The notes: a model not told the origin generated them from the letters alone. A stretch of 64,000 nt of DNA from Mallotus nudiflorus (GCA_947683625.1 CANTUR010000143.1:1087501-1151500); one strand, 5' to 3'. Shown: positions 1 through 12,993, counted from the stretch's first letter. Made by a program: numbers and translations.

Positions 1-3000
1 ATATAACAATACAAATATTTGAATTTAAAATTGTATCCAAAATTCCTTAATTGCACCCAAAAAAATTCCTTAAATGCATTACTACACATTTTCTTAATTA
101 ACCAAATCATGTATATATAAATATAAATACTGAGGAAGGACCAAAATTGCATTCTGTTTCCGTTATAAACATATAGTACATGTTCAACAGTCAAGGAAAC
201 CAATTTGCAAACTACCCAGTATCAATAATTATTTGCAAACCAAAAATACATAAGTTGTACCCATTTATACAATTGATATGTATATAAACAAGACCACAAA
301 TATACATAAAACCAAATTTACGGGGTTGTACAGTAGTCCTCGAACCATAGGTGTCACATGCATACAGATATACAACAAGACAAAAGGACTGAAAAATTGC
401 ATTCAAAAAGCCGAATCCATGTATACATATATACATAAGCCCATAATTGCATATATATATGATAATGGAACAAAATTGCTATTATAAACATGTAAGTGCG
501 TACATATTATTCCCAATTCAAAAATTATACACACTTGCCAAGAGAACATGAATACATGATTGTGAATATACACACACGTACAACATGGCAAATTGGCTAA
601 TGATTATTTTTTTTTAATTAACTGAAACCATAATTAAGCAGCACCAAGTACATATGTATGCATTATCCATCTTATTTAACAACGGCATATCATCTCTTAA
701 TCCAACAAAATCATGAAGCCATCCATATCCAAAATTAAATTCATTTTCAAAAAAATTTTGTCCCGTATGAACCCGAAATCCAAACATATATATACATGGA
801 TAATAAAACAAAAAATTTATGTATATACACATATATTCAACAATCCTTTTACATAATTTTATTAAACTATAATTAATATATAATTCAAAAAAATTATGTA
901 TATCCAACAATTAAATTTATCAAATAAACAACAAAATATTCCTAATAATTCAACATGAGCGGCTCTAATATCAGTTGTTGGAAAAATTTCTAAATTGAAT
1001 AAAATTCTAGAAACCAATATCATATAAAATCAATAGAAACCATAACATATATAGTAGCAGAAATGGAAACGTACTTGAATTCATAAACTAATCACCTTAA
1101 AGATGTATAGTTGGCCTTCTATATCTATATGTTTTCTAAGAAAATATCTTTAACTTTTCTTTCTATGTTTTCTCTAATGATGAGATTTAGAAAGAACAGT
1201 AAATAACGATACGTATGACCTAAAGTCAATGAAAAGAAAAATTATCTTTAGGTATTTAGATTTTAGTCTATCATTAAAATAAAAATTATCCATTAATCTC
1301 TACACATTAAAGGGCCATATCCTTTATATACATTAAAGTCTAAATTATTCAAATCTGAATGATCATTTTAAATAGGCTTATCTTATATAACAACATGCAA
1401 TACATAATTATTTACATATAAACCTAATGTCGGATTAAGGATCCAACAAATATTTATACATCTTAATATACGTGGACATGCAAGTAAATTTAAAAAGCAA
1501 AAATATTACATCATTTTAATAATTCACATGCAACACATTCTATTAGTGTTCTATGTGGAGATTGAAAACATTCTATTATTATTAAATTATTCCAATGATT
1601 TATTTGTCTATTTGATTGAATTCATGAGTTATAAGAATAGTTCTTAAGTGATTATGCATTTAGTTATTTTGTTTACAATAATTTCCTTTTCCAGTAGTGT
1701 GGATGGTATGAGATGGGAGATGTTGAACCCCAAAATATCACAATTTATACTTAAAAGGGTCCATCAAATGGACAAATCCAATAATAAAAATGAGATTGTT
1801 TTAGACAAAATCTCACAAAACATCGTTCTTTGGACTCTCATGCACACATCTCCGTTTACAAATTATTCTGGTGCCAACTTGTTCAGTAATGTCAATACCA
1901 AATTCAACTCTAACCTGCTATTCAACTATCTAGACTTATCAACCAATGCTTGTTAAAACCAACAAGGGTGAAGTAAATAAATGCCGGTGATAAGGAGAAA
2001 CTATAATGTACAAATTACAGTCTATTCTCCGAGGAAATAAAGGCCAAAAAAATGTATAATATGTTTGGGTTCGATATCAACTCTAAACATAACTCTATTG
2101 TAATTCTACACTCCCGGATAAGCAAATTAGTTATCTGTACAGTTGTCAAGTCCATTCCGATCAACTAAAAAACTTAGGAATCAATCTATTAGCCAACTAA
2201 GTAATCCTACAAATTCATTTTTAGCTTTTTTTTTTTTAAATTATTAAAATAAATGAGCCTCCAGTGACTCAATTGACCTATTATGATTTAAAGAATTAAA
2301 TTTTTTTTATCTAAATTTATTTAACAAAGTGTTGAGATTTAAGTATAGTAAATAAAAATTAAATATTAATATAATATTTTAATTTTTAAAGTTCGAGTCT
2401 TATTTTATTATTATTACGTTTGTTTTTTTCTCCAAAAAGGTGTTATATTAGAGGGAGAATTATGAGTATATTTGGATCGGATACCCAAGCAGAAGTTGTC
2501 AGGCCCGAGTATTGTTACAAATCGAGGAGTTGGTTAGAGATTGTCTGGCCAATTCATGGGCTGCCCAGCTATAAGTCTTTTAATAAAAATAAGAATGCAT
2601 TGGCTTATTGGATTTGATTGGGACATAGGTTGGTTTGGTTGTTTTGTGTATGAGGTTGATGATTGTATGGTTGATGTTCTAGAATCATAAATTATATTAT
2701 GGATTCATGGTCATATTGCAATATGAACTAGAGGTTTATTGCATGTGTGAAAATATGTCTTTTTTTTAGCACTTCATCTCTTGTGAAAACACGTCTTTTC
2801 TTCTCCAGTACTTTCTCTCTCACAACAAACTAGCATCCTTGTCCCTCTGTTCTCTTTTTTGCACTTTGTTTTTTTTTTTTTTTTGATCAATGGCTTCTTT
2901 TTCTTCTTCTTATTCTTCTTATTCTTCTTCTTCCTAAGAGTTTCTTAAGTGTTTCAAAACTTGAAATCATGACTTCAGCCAAAGTGGATTTATGAAAGTC

Positions 3001-3128
3001 ACATATTGCTTCTTCTGAAATTTAATAGCTTCTCCTTTTTATTCTTCTTGTATTTGTTTAGCTTAGATTTTGACTGCAAATTGTTTTATTGTATTTGTTT
3101 AGTTTGTGCATATAGATTAATTAGTTGT
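1..3128. other. AT-rich intergenic DNA, no supported gene
   Basis: This stretch is strongly AT-rich and only short open frames occur, none with a recognisable domain. A frame at 1654-1956 begins with a hydrophobic leader-like stretch (MHLVILFTIISF), but nothing else supports it. Around 2760-2936 there is a low-complexity pyrimidine tract with a T run near 2868-2884 followed by TTC-rich repeats up to the sequence preceding the Copia-1 LTR. I see no promoter or RNA gene that I could defend. Confidence 0.6.
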
Positions 3129-4343
3129 TGTTGAGCTTAGCAAGTTATCAATCTTGATTTTGATTTTAACAAACTTAATTTTGAGCAACTAATGTGTTTG
3201 CTTCAAGTTTTTATAAGTTAGGAGTAATTTGGAAATCAAAATAATGATGAACTATCAAAGAAAAATCATTCTAGAAAGATGTCATAAGCACTATATTGAT
3301 CGGACTCATCACAGGGACTAAATTGCACAAAAAGTGCAAATCTTGTCATAGTCCTGACCGGAACTAAGAAAGACCAATTTTTGCATAAAACTCAATTTTT
3401 GGTAGAATCGATCTTGATCTAATGTCCCGATCGGGACATTGCTCGGGACTGGTAGTCCCGATCTCGATCATTAGTCCTGGTCAAGATGATAATTGAATAG
3501 TCATTACGAGCCATTGTATTTGAATTTTTACTCGAATCCCTATCATGATATCAATGTCCCAGGCGAGACATTGATATCATGATAGGGACTACAGTAAAAA
3601 TTCAAATACAATGGCTCATAATGACTATTCAATTATCATCTCGACCGGGACTGACGATATCCTGATTAGGACCTGATAAATTGCAGCCCAAAAGTCCAAA
3701 TTTCATTTAAATGAACTTTATTTTTATTGGGAATGAAATTATTGCTTCCAATAGCTATAATTGAATTGCTCAAGTATAAATATGACATCTAAAAATCATT
3801 TTTGAGGTTAAGAAGCTTGTATATTCATTATATACTTTCAAACATTTAATTAAGCTCTCTAAACTCTATTAAAATTCATTTTATTATTGTATACTATTGT
3901 GAGAGTTGGTGAGTGTTAAAATAGAAATTCTTATTCTTCTATTTTTTGGGGTTAAGAAAATGGGAAGTGAAATTCTATTATAGAGGAATTGGTTTAAATG
4001 TTTAGCCATTAAAATACTTGGGAATTCAATTTTAGTATGAGCCTTAAAAACACTTGTAAATTGGTTTTTGAGTGAGCCTTAAAAACTTAGGTTGTGAGGT
4101 TTGAGTTGAGCTTAAAACTGAAGTTGTAAAAATCAATCTAGGGAAATAGATTGTGGTGATTAAAAATCCTAACTTGGGGATAAGATAGGTGGAGACGTAG
4201 GATTGTTAGGAATCCAAACTCTTTAAATTTTTGTGTTCATCATTCTTCCTTCTTAATATTCCTTTTAATTATTATTCAAATTTCTTTAATTATTTCTTAT
4301 TATTGTTCGATGGTCATATTCACCTCCCTCGAGCACTCTTTCA
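3129..4343 (+). repeat. Copia-1 5' LTR
   Basis: The LTR starts TGTTGAGCTTAGCAA and ends TTTCA immediately before the primer binding site. Its first about 60 bp and last about 140 bp align with the Copia-2 LTR, including the shared TTTTAACAAACTTAATTTTG start region and a purine block near 4160-4200 (GGGATAAG, AGGTGGAGACGTAGGATTG). The centre (about 3300-3700) is unlike Copia-2 and carries repeated TCCCGATCGGGA-type palindromes plus a long hairpin. The left edge is set by the TG and the alignment, and a target duplication cannot be tested without the 3' LTR. Confidence 0.75.
3485..3640. repeat. Long perfect-class inverted repeat inside the Copia-1 LTR
   Basis: Arms at 3485-3558 and 3567-3640 (74 nt each) are reverse complements with only about three mismatches, separated by an 8-nt loop (3559-3566). 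Weaker complementarity continues outward to about 3455 and 3670. A transcript would fold into a long hairpin. The Copia-2 LTR has nothing equivalent, so this is either a small foldback element that landed in the LTR or an LTR-internal inverted duplication. Confidence 0.85.
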
Positions 4344-4345
4344 AT

Positions 4346-4357
4346 TGGTATCAGAGC
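4346..4357 (+). other. Copia-1 primer binding site (tRNA-iMet)
   Basis: TGGTATCAGAGC lies three bases after the LTR end. It is the standard complement of the 3' end of plant initiator methionine tRNA, which primes minus-strand synthesis in most Copia elements. Confidence 0.92.
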
Positions 4358-4394
4358 TTAAATTCTAGGAACTTCTTTTTTAGAATACAATATC

Positions 4395-5420
4395 TTACGG
4401 AGTGAATCACCAAATATTTCTTCTCTTAAACCATTCTTCAATGGTGGTGACTATCCTTATTAGAAGTTCAAAATGGAGCTATACCTTGGTTGTGATTCCA
4501 TCAAACTTTGAGATATTATCCTAAAAGATTAGGAACCACCTACAACTACCATTGATGATGTGGTAACTACTTTTACAAGAAGCTAATGGAATAATGAACA
4601 AAAGGAAGAAAATCATAAAAAAAAAGACAATGATCGCTTTAGTCTTTTGCATGACAAAAGAAGAAGGAGGCAAGCTTTAACATTGCATTTCGGCCAAGAA
4701 AATGTGGGAGACCTTGGAAAACCATTATGAAGGCATATATAAGTAAGAATTAAAAAGATTTAACTTCATATGTATGAATATGAACTCTTCAAAATGAAGC
4801 CTTAAGAATCAATCATAGAGATGAAAAATTGTCTCAATACTCTCCTCATAACTCTCAAGAAAGTTGAAAAACATTTCTCTATGGAAGAGGTGAACAAAAA
4901 GATTATAAGAATCCTACATAAGAAGGAATGGGAATCTCAGGTTACTTAATTTGAGAAAGCTCAAGACCTTTATACTCTTTCAACTAATATGCTTATTGGG
5001 AAGCTTCTAACACATGGACTTATAATCAAACAAAGAGGTAAAGAGCAAGAAGAGAAGGAAGAGAAAAAAAAGAGTACAACACTAAAAGCTCTTCAAGAAG
5101 AGAGTAAAGAGGAAGACATTAAAGATTATAGTGATGAAGATGGTGATATTTCCATGCTCACTAAGAACTTCAAAAAGTTTTTAAGAAATAAAAATTTCTC
5201 AAGAGCAATAGACTCCAATAAGAAGTTTGAAGTAAGAAGAAGTTACTTGCTATAAATGCAACAAACCAGGACACATCTGAAGTGAGTGCCCTAAACTCAA
5301 ATCTAAGAATAAGGGAGAAAAGGATAGGAATAAGGCCTTCAAAGCTACTTGGGGTGACTTCTCCGAATCTAAAGAGGCAGTGGACAATCTTTGCTTCATG
5401 GCTTTTGAAGATGAAAAAAA
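4395..5420 (+). pseudogene. Copia-1 gag (capsid/nucleocapsid), broken
   Basis: The capsid-like part begins NISSLKPFFNGGDY and continues through KFKMELYLGCDSIKL, interrupted by several in-frame stops. A better preserved segment with a charged, Glu/Lys-rich stretch lies at 4989-5255. A CCHC zinc knuckle follows at about 5245-5292 (CYKCNKPGH, then SECPKL) with one internal stop, and then the SIRE-typical CFMAFEDEKK segment at 5394-5420. Gag would package genomic RNA in virus-like particles. Downstream (5500-5760) is a Lys/Leu-rich, coiled-coil-like linker that corresponds to 14150-14420 of Copia-2. The gene is a pseudogene because of stops and a frameshift near the zinc knuckle. Confidence 0.8.
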
Positions 5421-6329
5421 GGTACCATAAACTTCTAACTCTTTTTGTGATGAATATTGTGTTTATGAGGAATATGATGATAATGATGATGTTGAGAGTT
5501 CCATTGTGAACAAACTCTTGCTTAAATGCAAAAGCTTTATTTCTAAAAAGAAACATTATAAGCATAAATTAAATAGCTTAACTAAGGAATTTGAGAAGTT
5601 GAAAATTAACTTTTCTAGTCTTGTTAAATCAAATGATAATCTTCTAATTCCTTGGAAGAGCAACTCGAGAAAGCTAGTGATGAAAATCATAAACTTTCTA
5701 ATGAGGTAGTTGATCTAAAAATTCCATATTAAAATTTCAAAAAGGAAAAGAGAGTTTAGATAATTTACTTTACTCTCAAAAATTTCATGAAAATACTTAC
5801 AGAATTGGATATACTAATGGAATGGCCTTATTTTCATCATCATCACATATTAAATTTATTAAAGCATTATGCAATTCCATTCCTTCTACTTCAAAACTGA
5901 TTGAGACTCAAGATTTTAAAGCTAATAAGTCTTTTGTGTCAAATATTAAAGGGAAGTCTTATAAGACTCAATCTTATATGATATAAAGAGGAAACCTCAA
6001 CCCAAACGTGCTTACATGTACACTAGACACAACACTCATAAACATGTCGTACAACATAATGCACTTAAATATGTTGCACAAACCTATCAAAATACACATT
6101 GCCATTGCCAATTTATGTCTCACACTTAAAATAATAGGAGACACATACCATCATAACATAAAAAGCATGTTTCACATACTAGGAAAGCATATCATCCTAA
6201 GAGAAATAAATTTGAAAATGTTGTTTGTTCATATTGCATGATAAAAGGACATACACATGAATTTACTTCCTTTGGATTATCTTGAGAGTAACCAACCTAG
6301 ACTGAGAAAGGTTTGGGTTCAAAGAACAC

Positions 6330-7780
6330 TTAAATTACTTTATGTAGGTGTGCTTGAAATCCACAAGAACAAAAAGCAAATGGTATCTTGATAGTGGATG
6401 TTTATGGCATATGATAGGAGATAAGTAGTAATTTAATAAGCTTGATGCTAAAGATAGAGGACATGTTACATTTGGAGACAATACAAAAGAGAAAATTATG
6501 GGCATTAGAGAAATAGGTAATCCTCAATCTTCATATATATATCATGTGTTGCTTATTAATGGTCTTAAATATATTTTTCTTAGTATAAGTCAATTATATG
6601 ATATGGGAAATAAGGTGACTTTCTATCCTAAAAATTGCATTGTTAGAAGTCTTGATGAAGACAAAGTAATTTTTAATGGTGAAAGAATAAACAATGTTTA
6701 TGTTATTGATTTGAACAGAATTGACAACAAAGACATTAAATGCTTAATGTCTATTTCCTATGACACATGGACTTAGAATAGAAGGTTAAGACATGTATAT
6801 TTTAAGCTTTTGAATGATCTTTGTAAACATTAACTTATGATTGGTTTACCTACGCTTGAATTCACTAAGGATAAACCTTGTGATGCTTGTTAAAAAGGAA
6901 AACAATCCAAGTCCACAGTTAAGCTAAAAAATGTAGTGTCTATTTCTAGGCCATTTGAACTTATACATATGGATTTATTTGGACTAACTGGAGTTGCTAG
7001 TCTTTGTGGAATGCACTATGCATATGTATTGGTTGATGACTACTCTAGTTTTACTTGGGTGTGTTTTCTTGCTCATAAGAATGATGCTTTTAAAGATTTT
7101 TGCTAAAAGAGTTAAAAAAAGAAAAAGGATTTTATATTTCATCTATTAGAAGTGATCATGGAACTGAATTTGAAAATGAATTCTTCAAAACCTTTTGTAA
7201 TAAAAATGGTATTTCACATATATTTTCATCTCATAGAAATCCTCAACAAAGTAGGGTTGTTGAAAGGAAAAATAGAACTCTTGTGGAAATGGCTAGAACA
7301 ATGCTTCATGAGTATAACTTACCTCTACACTTTTGAGTGGAAGCCATTAACACATCTTGTTACATTTCAAACTGAGTTTTCAAAAGACCAATTTTGCATA
7401 AAACATCTTATGAGCTATGGAATAATAGAAAACCACCAAAAATCTCATATCTAAGAGTATTTGGATGCAAGTGCTTTATATTAAATAACAAGGATAATCT
7501 TGGAAAATATAATTCCAAAGCTTATAAAGAAATTTTCCTGGGCTATTCTATTCCTAGTAAATCATATATAGTTTTTAATAAGAGAACCTCAGTGGTAGAA
7601 GAGTCAATGCATGTTGTATTCAATAAATCAAACTCACTTGATTTTAGAAAGGATGTTTATAGTTTTGATAATCTTATAAGTGATAATGAGAATGTGGAAA
7701 CTCAAAAAGAAAATTCTAGTAAGCCTTTGGAATTTAAAGGTCCAAGCAAAGAGGATAATGAGGAGACATCTTAACCTACT
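6330..7780 (+). pseudogene. Copia-1 aspartic protease and integrase, broken
   Basis: The protease active site DSG is kept in WYLDSGCLWHM (about 6380-6412). A better conserved piece (6498-6776) carries HVLLINGLKYIFLSISQL, followed by the integrase zinc-binding region. There the first His of the usual WHRRLGH is lost (NRRLRH). CDAC is retained and followed by a stop. The catalytic core shows MDLFGL (first Asp), RSDHGTEF (second Asp, about 7150) and the Glu in VVERKNRTLVEMART (about 7260). The C-terminal region continues to about 7770 (VFGCKCFILN and so on). Integrase would insert element cDNA into the chromosome. At least one frameshift near 7100-7150 and several stops prevent translation. Confidence 0.85.
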
Positions 7781-7789
7781 TGAAGGATG

Positions 7790-9436
7790 AATTTCCAAAG
7801 GATTGGAAATTCAAGAAATCTCATCCTCAAGATCTCATCATAGGTGACATTACAGAAGGGGTAACTACTAGATCTCAATTAAAGTTTATTGTTAATTTAG
7901 CCTTTATTTCTCAAATTGAGCCCAAAAATATTGATGATGCATTGAGTGATGAATTTTAGGTCCTTACTATGTAAGAATAGTTAAATCAATTTAAGAACAA
8001 CAAGGTTTAGACCTTGGTTCCTAGATCAAAACATCATCTTATTGTAGGCACAAAATGGCTATTTAGAAATAAGATGAATGAGCAAGGTATAATAACTAGG
8101 AACAAAGCTAGACTAGTAGTTAAAGGTTATAATCAAGAGGAAGGAATTAATTATGATGAAGCCTTTTACCCCATTGCAAGGTTAGAAGCTATTAGAATGC
8201 TAGTTATGGATTGTAAACTTTATTAAATAGATGTTAAAAGTGCATTTTTAAATGGTTTCATTGAAGAGGAGGTATATGTTGAGCAACCTCCAGGTTTTGA
8301 AAATTTTAATTATCTAAATAATGTTTTTAGATTTTCAAAAGCATTATATGGATTGAAATAAGCTCTAAGAGCTTGGCATGAAAGATTAAGCAAATTCTTA
8401 CTAGAGAAAGGATTTTCTAAAGGAAAAGTTGACACAACTCTTTTCGTAAAGAAATCCAAGCATGATTTATTAATTATTCAAATATATATAGATTATATTA
8501 TTTTTGGTGCTACTAACCATTACTTGTATGAGAAATTTTCTAAGCTCATGCTAAGAGAATTCGAGATGTGTATGATAGGATAACTAAAATTCTTTCTCAG
8601 ATTACAAATCAAGCAATGCAAAGATAGGATTTTCATCAATTAAACCAAAGATGTAAGAGATGTTTTTAGGAAGTTTGGCATGGATGGAGCTAAAACAAGC
8701 AAAACTATAGTGAGCACTACAATCAAACTTAATAAGGATGAGAATGGCAAATTGATTGATGAAAAGCGATTTAGAGATATGATCAGATCCCTTCTTTATT
8801 TAACTGGTAGTAGACTTGATATTATGTTTGCTACTTGCTTGTGTGCTAGATTTCAATCAAGTCCTAGAGAGTCTCATTTGAATGCTATCAAAAGAATTTT
8901 CAAATATCTTTGTGTTACAATGCATTTAGGACTTTGGTATCCTAGGAGTTCTTCCTTTTACTTAGTTAGTTATTCGGATGCAGACTTTGCCTATAGTTTA
9001 CTAAATGGAAAAAACACTTCTAGAACTTGTTAATTTTTAGGACAACGTTTAGTTTCTTGGTTTAGCAAGAGATAAGTTTCAGTTGCCTTGTCCACTGCTG
9101 AAACTAAATATAATGTAGCAAGTCTTTATTGTTCATAAGTCTTATAGAAAAAACAACAATTATTGGACAATGGTATAAAAATTGATCACATTCCTATCAA
9201 ATATGACAATACAAGTGCTATAAACCTTAGCAGTAATCCCATTCAACACTCTATAACTAAGCACATAGACATTCAATATCATTTTGAGTGATCATGTTCA
9301 AATTGGTGATATCTAACTTGATTTTATTGATAAAAATAATCAACTTGCTAATATCTTCATGAAACCTCTCAATGAAGAGAGATTGAATTTCATTAAATAT
9401 GAACTTGGCATGATTAATGGTTCTAGTCTATCTTGA
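7790..9436 (+). pseudogene. Copia-1 reverse transcriptase and RNase H, broken
   Basis: The RT starts after the SIRE-type lead GVTTRSQLKF (about 7860). It shows GTKWLFRNKMNEQG, KARLVVKGYNQEEG, DVKSAFLNGFIEEEVYVEQP and ALYGLK. The catalytic YVDD box is changed to YIDY (about 8484-8495), removing one essential Asp. RNase H follows with SLLYLTGSRLDIMFATCL, YSDADFA and STAETKYN. The end region TKHIDI is frameshifted near 9290 and the frame closes with GSSLS then stop at 9436. Stops occur about every 100 codons. The paralogous frame in Copia-2 allowed these assignments. Confidence 0.87.
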
Positions 9437-11076
9437 TTTTGATGGTCCTTTAAGTTTTCTTTATGTTTATTTTTGGTATATAATACTTGTTCACTAGATA
9501 TTTTTTTATGATTGTTTTTAATCTTAGTTTTTTTTTTTAAAAACATGTGGTGTTTATTTGAATTACTTTGATATTCTTAAATTAGATTTTTCTTAATTTT
9601 TAATTTTTTAATTCCTCCTATTTTACAAAATTAATAATTAATTAATGAAACCTTCATTAAATTAGTTATTTTAATTTTAGCAAAATATATCCTTCCTTAA
9701 ATGAGTTCATTTCAAATACTCATTTAATTCTTCTAAAAATCCTTAAGTAATTCAAAATAAATGCAAATAAATTCACAAGGACTTAATCGTAAGATATTTT
9801 GGGCTTAACTATAAACAATTTGTAAACTTTATTGCCAGGAATTTGGTCTTGCCCAAGATCGGATCATGTCCCGATTGGGAACATCATCTGTCAATTTTAT
9901 ATTTTTACATAGAACTAATCCTGAACTGATTCTGAATGGATTTATAGAGGAAAGTATATTTATAAAGTAATAGGTGGTCACTTCTTGATTTTTTTCATGG
10001 AAGTGGTAAATGCTAAGAATTTCATTTTTCCTTATATGTTGAATAATGTAAGTAAGGAAGAACTTGGAGTTATTGTATCCCTATTTTAACTAGTTCTTTT
10101 GAGATTTATATGCCATGCACATTTCTTCTTTATGAATTGTTTTATTAAGCTTTTGTTTTAATATATGTATTAATGGTTCCTACAGTTGCTTTTTCTTTTT
10201 TTGGTTTATTCAATGCCCAAATTTGTTTTTGGATTTTTAAATATTTTGCTTAGCATTAAGGCCCATTTCCTTATTCCAATTGATTAGTTGATGATGTAAT
10301 ACTTTTATTTTAGAGCTTACATTGAACATCAAAGTGCCTTTAGCTTCGATGGCTCATGCAAGTTCAATTACTTTCATGCCTTTGTTAAGTGCACTCATCA
10401 TACATTAAACCTTAATAAATGTTTCCTTTTTAGGGGTAGTGATAAAACCTTATGTTTTCTAAGCTCATATAAAACCTTACTTCAATTGTGTTTTTCACTC
10501 GGCTTAACATAAAATATAATTTAAAAGTCCTCACTACCCTTTTATTTAATTACAAAGAAATATTAGAATTGAGAGGCTTATAGTTAACATTCACCAGCTC
10601 TCTCAATATTTTGAGTACAAAAATTGAATATAAAGAGAATTTTAGAAAGGCTTTAAATGCATAATAACGTTTCCTAAAGAAATTAGTTGAGTAACTCTTT
10701 AACCATCATAGATGAGTTATGTGGCTTTAATTTATTGTAGAGGCTTTAAAATAGCTATTTAGGACCTTTAAAATCTTGCCAATTCCCTCAATCTTCATTA
10801 AATTTTTTTTTTACTTTTTGCATGAGTTCTAAGGGTCATGATTATGATGGTTATAACATAAGTAAGGATTACAAGAGTGACAATTACCATTGAAATTTTT
10901 CCTGTTATTGAAATGCCACATCACTCGTGATCCTCATTTGATCGTGATGAGTGATTATGAGGAGTTCTAGACCTAAAATCCTTATGAGTGCTTTGAAGCT
11001 TACCAATCGGGATCGACTTGATAATGATCATGAATGTAGGTCATAATTATGATGACTACTAATGAGGACCTCTAGA
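9437..11076. other. Non-coding AT-rich DNA, possible Copia-1 3' remnant
   Basis: No gene is visible. Near 9840-9890 there are TCCCGATTGGGA-like words resembling those in the centre of the Copia-1 LTR, so part of the 3' untranslated region or a ruined 3' LTR may be here, but no continuous LTR alignment was found. At 10830-11060 a TCATGATTATGATG-type motif recurs. Confidence 0.5.
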
Positions 11077-11525
11077 CTACTATTAGAAAATTCATATTTA
11101 GAGATGAAATTGAGAAATAAAAAAATTATCTTTAAATAATGACAAATTAAAGACGAGTGGTCAAATTAGTAACAAATAATTTACGATGAAAACAAATTCA
11201 TTACTAAATTTAGAGGAAAAATTGTACTGCACAAATTATGACAGAATAAAGATGAAAATTAGAGATGGAAATCATTGCTAAATTAGGATAAAAAATTGGC
11301 ATAATAATTTAAAATGGATTAAAGAAAAAAATTTTCTATATATAATTAAAGGAAAAAATTTCAGTTTTTTTAGAGACAGAATAACTAGTCCATCACTAAT
11401 TAGAGATGAAATTAAAGATAAACTATTTTGTTTGTCAAAGAAAGAACAATAATTTGTCTCTAACAATAGTTGTTCCATCTCTAATTAGAGATTGTAATTA
11501 AGTTATTCTATCTCTAATTGTAACA
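11077..11525. mobile_element. CACTA-like terminal fragment with subterminal repeats
   Basis: The left edge reads ACTACTATTAGAAAATTC, close to the CACTACTAGAAAA terminus known from plant CACTA (En/Spm) transposons. It is followed by many copies of a TTAGAGATGAAAT-like word in both orientations (for example near 11100, 11258, 11400, 11480 and 11510), which is typical of CACTA subterminal arrays that bind transposase. No transposase gene or matching right terminus was identified. It is probably a short non-autonomous or truncated copy. Confidence 0.4.
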
Positions 11526-11678
11526 TCTTTTACCATTTCACTTAAACTAATATTTTAGAACTTATACATATTTAAAAATGTTAATTATTAGGGATAACAA
11601 CATTTCCAATCCTAAAATTTATAAACTTTTTATAATTAAATCTTAAATGATTAATTCTTAACAATAACGTTCAATAAG

Positions 11679-12993
11679 TGTTGATCTTAGCAATAATCAA
11701 TTTTAATTTTGATTTTAAAAAACTTAATTTTAAGCATTTAATTTTTTTATTTAAGTGTGTATAAGTTAGGACTCTATTAGAAGTTAAAATGAAGTATGAA
11801 TGTCTTGGGCTGATTTGACCTCTGAGATTCAACGAGGCATTTGACATTCTTAGAGCTTTATAATGAGAAAAGTATCTTCTTCATAATTGAAATAGAAATC
11901 TTGATCTTTTTGAATTAAGCTTACTTGTCAAAATCTGAGTTCATTTATGTATGCAAATATTGTGTCGAAGTGAACATATGCAGCTGCCATTTTAGATTGC
12001 ATAGCTTTTAGTATTTCAGAAATATCTTGAGCTACAGATGTCCAATTAAGGTGATTAAAAATAATATGGAAAGCTAAGTCAAATATATAAAATTTTTATG
12101 AAGAAAATATAGGCAAATTCCAAAGTCTCTAATATAAAATCATGGTTTTAACTCATGCACAACTGTTTGACAACAATCTACCATTTTAGATTGCACAACT
12201 CTTAGTATTTTATCAATATCTTAAGCTACAGAAGCCTAATTGAGGTAATTTAAAATGATATATAAAGCTTAGTAAGTATCTAAAATTTTATGAAGAAAGT
12301 ATAGGCAAATTTGAATGTTTCTAGTAGCCAATCACAGTTTTGAGCTGTGCACATCAGTTTGACAACATTACTTTCAATAATTCAAAATTATAAATGTTGG
12401 ATTCAAAATATAGATGTTGGACACATTATTTCACCTCAATAACTATATTTTTGAGTTTTTATCTATATAAACACCTCTAGATTTGAATGGAAGTTAAGAT
12501 ATTTTTTGCTTATTATCATTCTCTATCTTAACATTCATTAAAGCTCTAAATTCTCAAATATTTACTCTTTGTTTAGAACTATTGTGAGAGTTGGCTGTGT
12601 GTTAGAAATAGAATTTTTATTCATCTTAAATCTTAGGATAGAGTTGTAGGGAAGTGAGATTTATTTCTAAAGAAATTGGTTTAAGTGTTGTCCATTGAAA
12701 CACTTGGGATTTGATTTTTTGAGTGAGCCTCGAAAACTTATGTTGTAAGGTCGTAAGAGTGAGCCATAAAATTGTTGTGTAATCTCAATCTTGTGAATAA
12801 AATTATGGGTGATTGAAAATCCTAACTTAGGGATAAGTTAGGTGGAGACGTAGGATTTTTATTGAATTCGAACTTCTTAAACCATTGTGTTCTTTATTCT
12901 TCCTTCTCAACATTCTTTCATTTCTTGCAAAGAATTATTTTTTAATTTTGATTTTATTTAATTTCCCTATTCACCCTGTCTAAGGCTTTTTCA
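11679..12993 (+). repeat. Copia-2 5' LTR
   Basis: It starts TGTTGATCTTAGC and ends GGCTTTTTCA directly before the primer site. Length is 1315 bp. It contains two successive copies of a roughly 200-bp module (about 11890-12110 and 12120-12340) built around GAGCTACAGA...TATGAAGAAA, which also appears in a Gypsy LTR elsewhere in the window. Near 12820-12860 a purine-rich stretch with GGTGGAGACGTAGGA is conserved among all three Copia LTRs here. Confidence 0.92.

Larger units (their letters stand above)
3129..9436 (+). mobile_element. Copia-1: degenerate Ty1/Copia LTR retrotransposon (SIRE/Maximus-like)
   Basis: What is seen: a 5' LTR, a tRNA-iMet-type primer binding site, then gag zinc knuckle, aspartic protease, integrase, reverse transcriptase and RNase H remnants in the canonical Copia order on the plus strand. 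The order integrase before reverse transcriptase defines Copia. Phrases such as KARLVVKGYNQEEGINYDEAF, YVEQPPGFE and TKHIDI, and the long linker between gag zinc knuckle and protease, fit the SIRE/Maximus lineage. Its protein sequence parallels Copia-2, but the two LTRs are only partly alike, so these are related, not sister, insertions. No 3' LTR could be found after the RNase H stop near 9436, so the right end is either truncated or too decayed. Many stops and frameshifts make it a pseudo-element. Confidence 0.88.

Noticed and set aside
1654..1956. 100-codon frame with a signal-peptide-like start
   Set aside because: The rest has no recognisable domain and composition typical of AT-rich non-coding DNA; a lone hydrophobic start is not enough.
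2420..2617. 65-codon frame (MFFSPKRCYIRG...)
   Set aside because: Short, no family recognised, and no splice or promoter context.
9780..10000. Possible Copia-1 3' LTR
   Set aside because: Only scattered TCCCGATTGGGA-like words match; no continuous alignment or terminal TG/CA pair could be shown.
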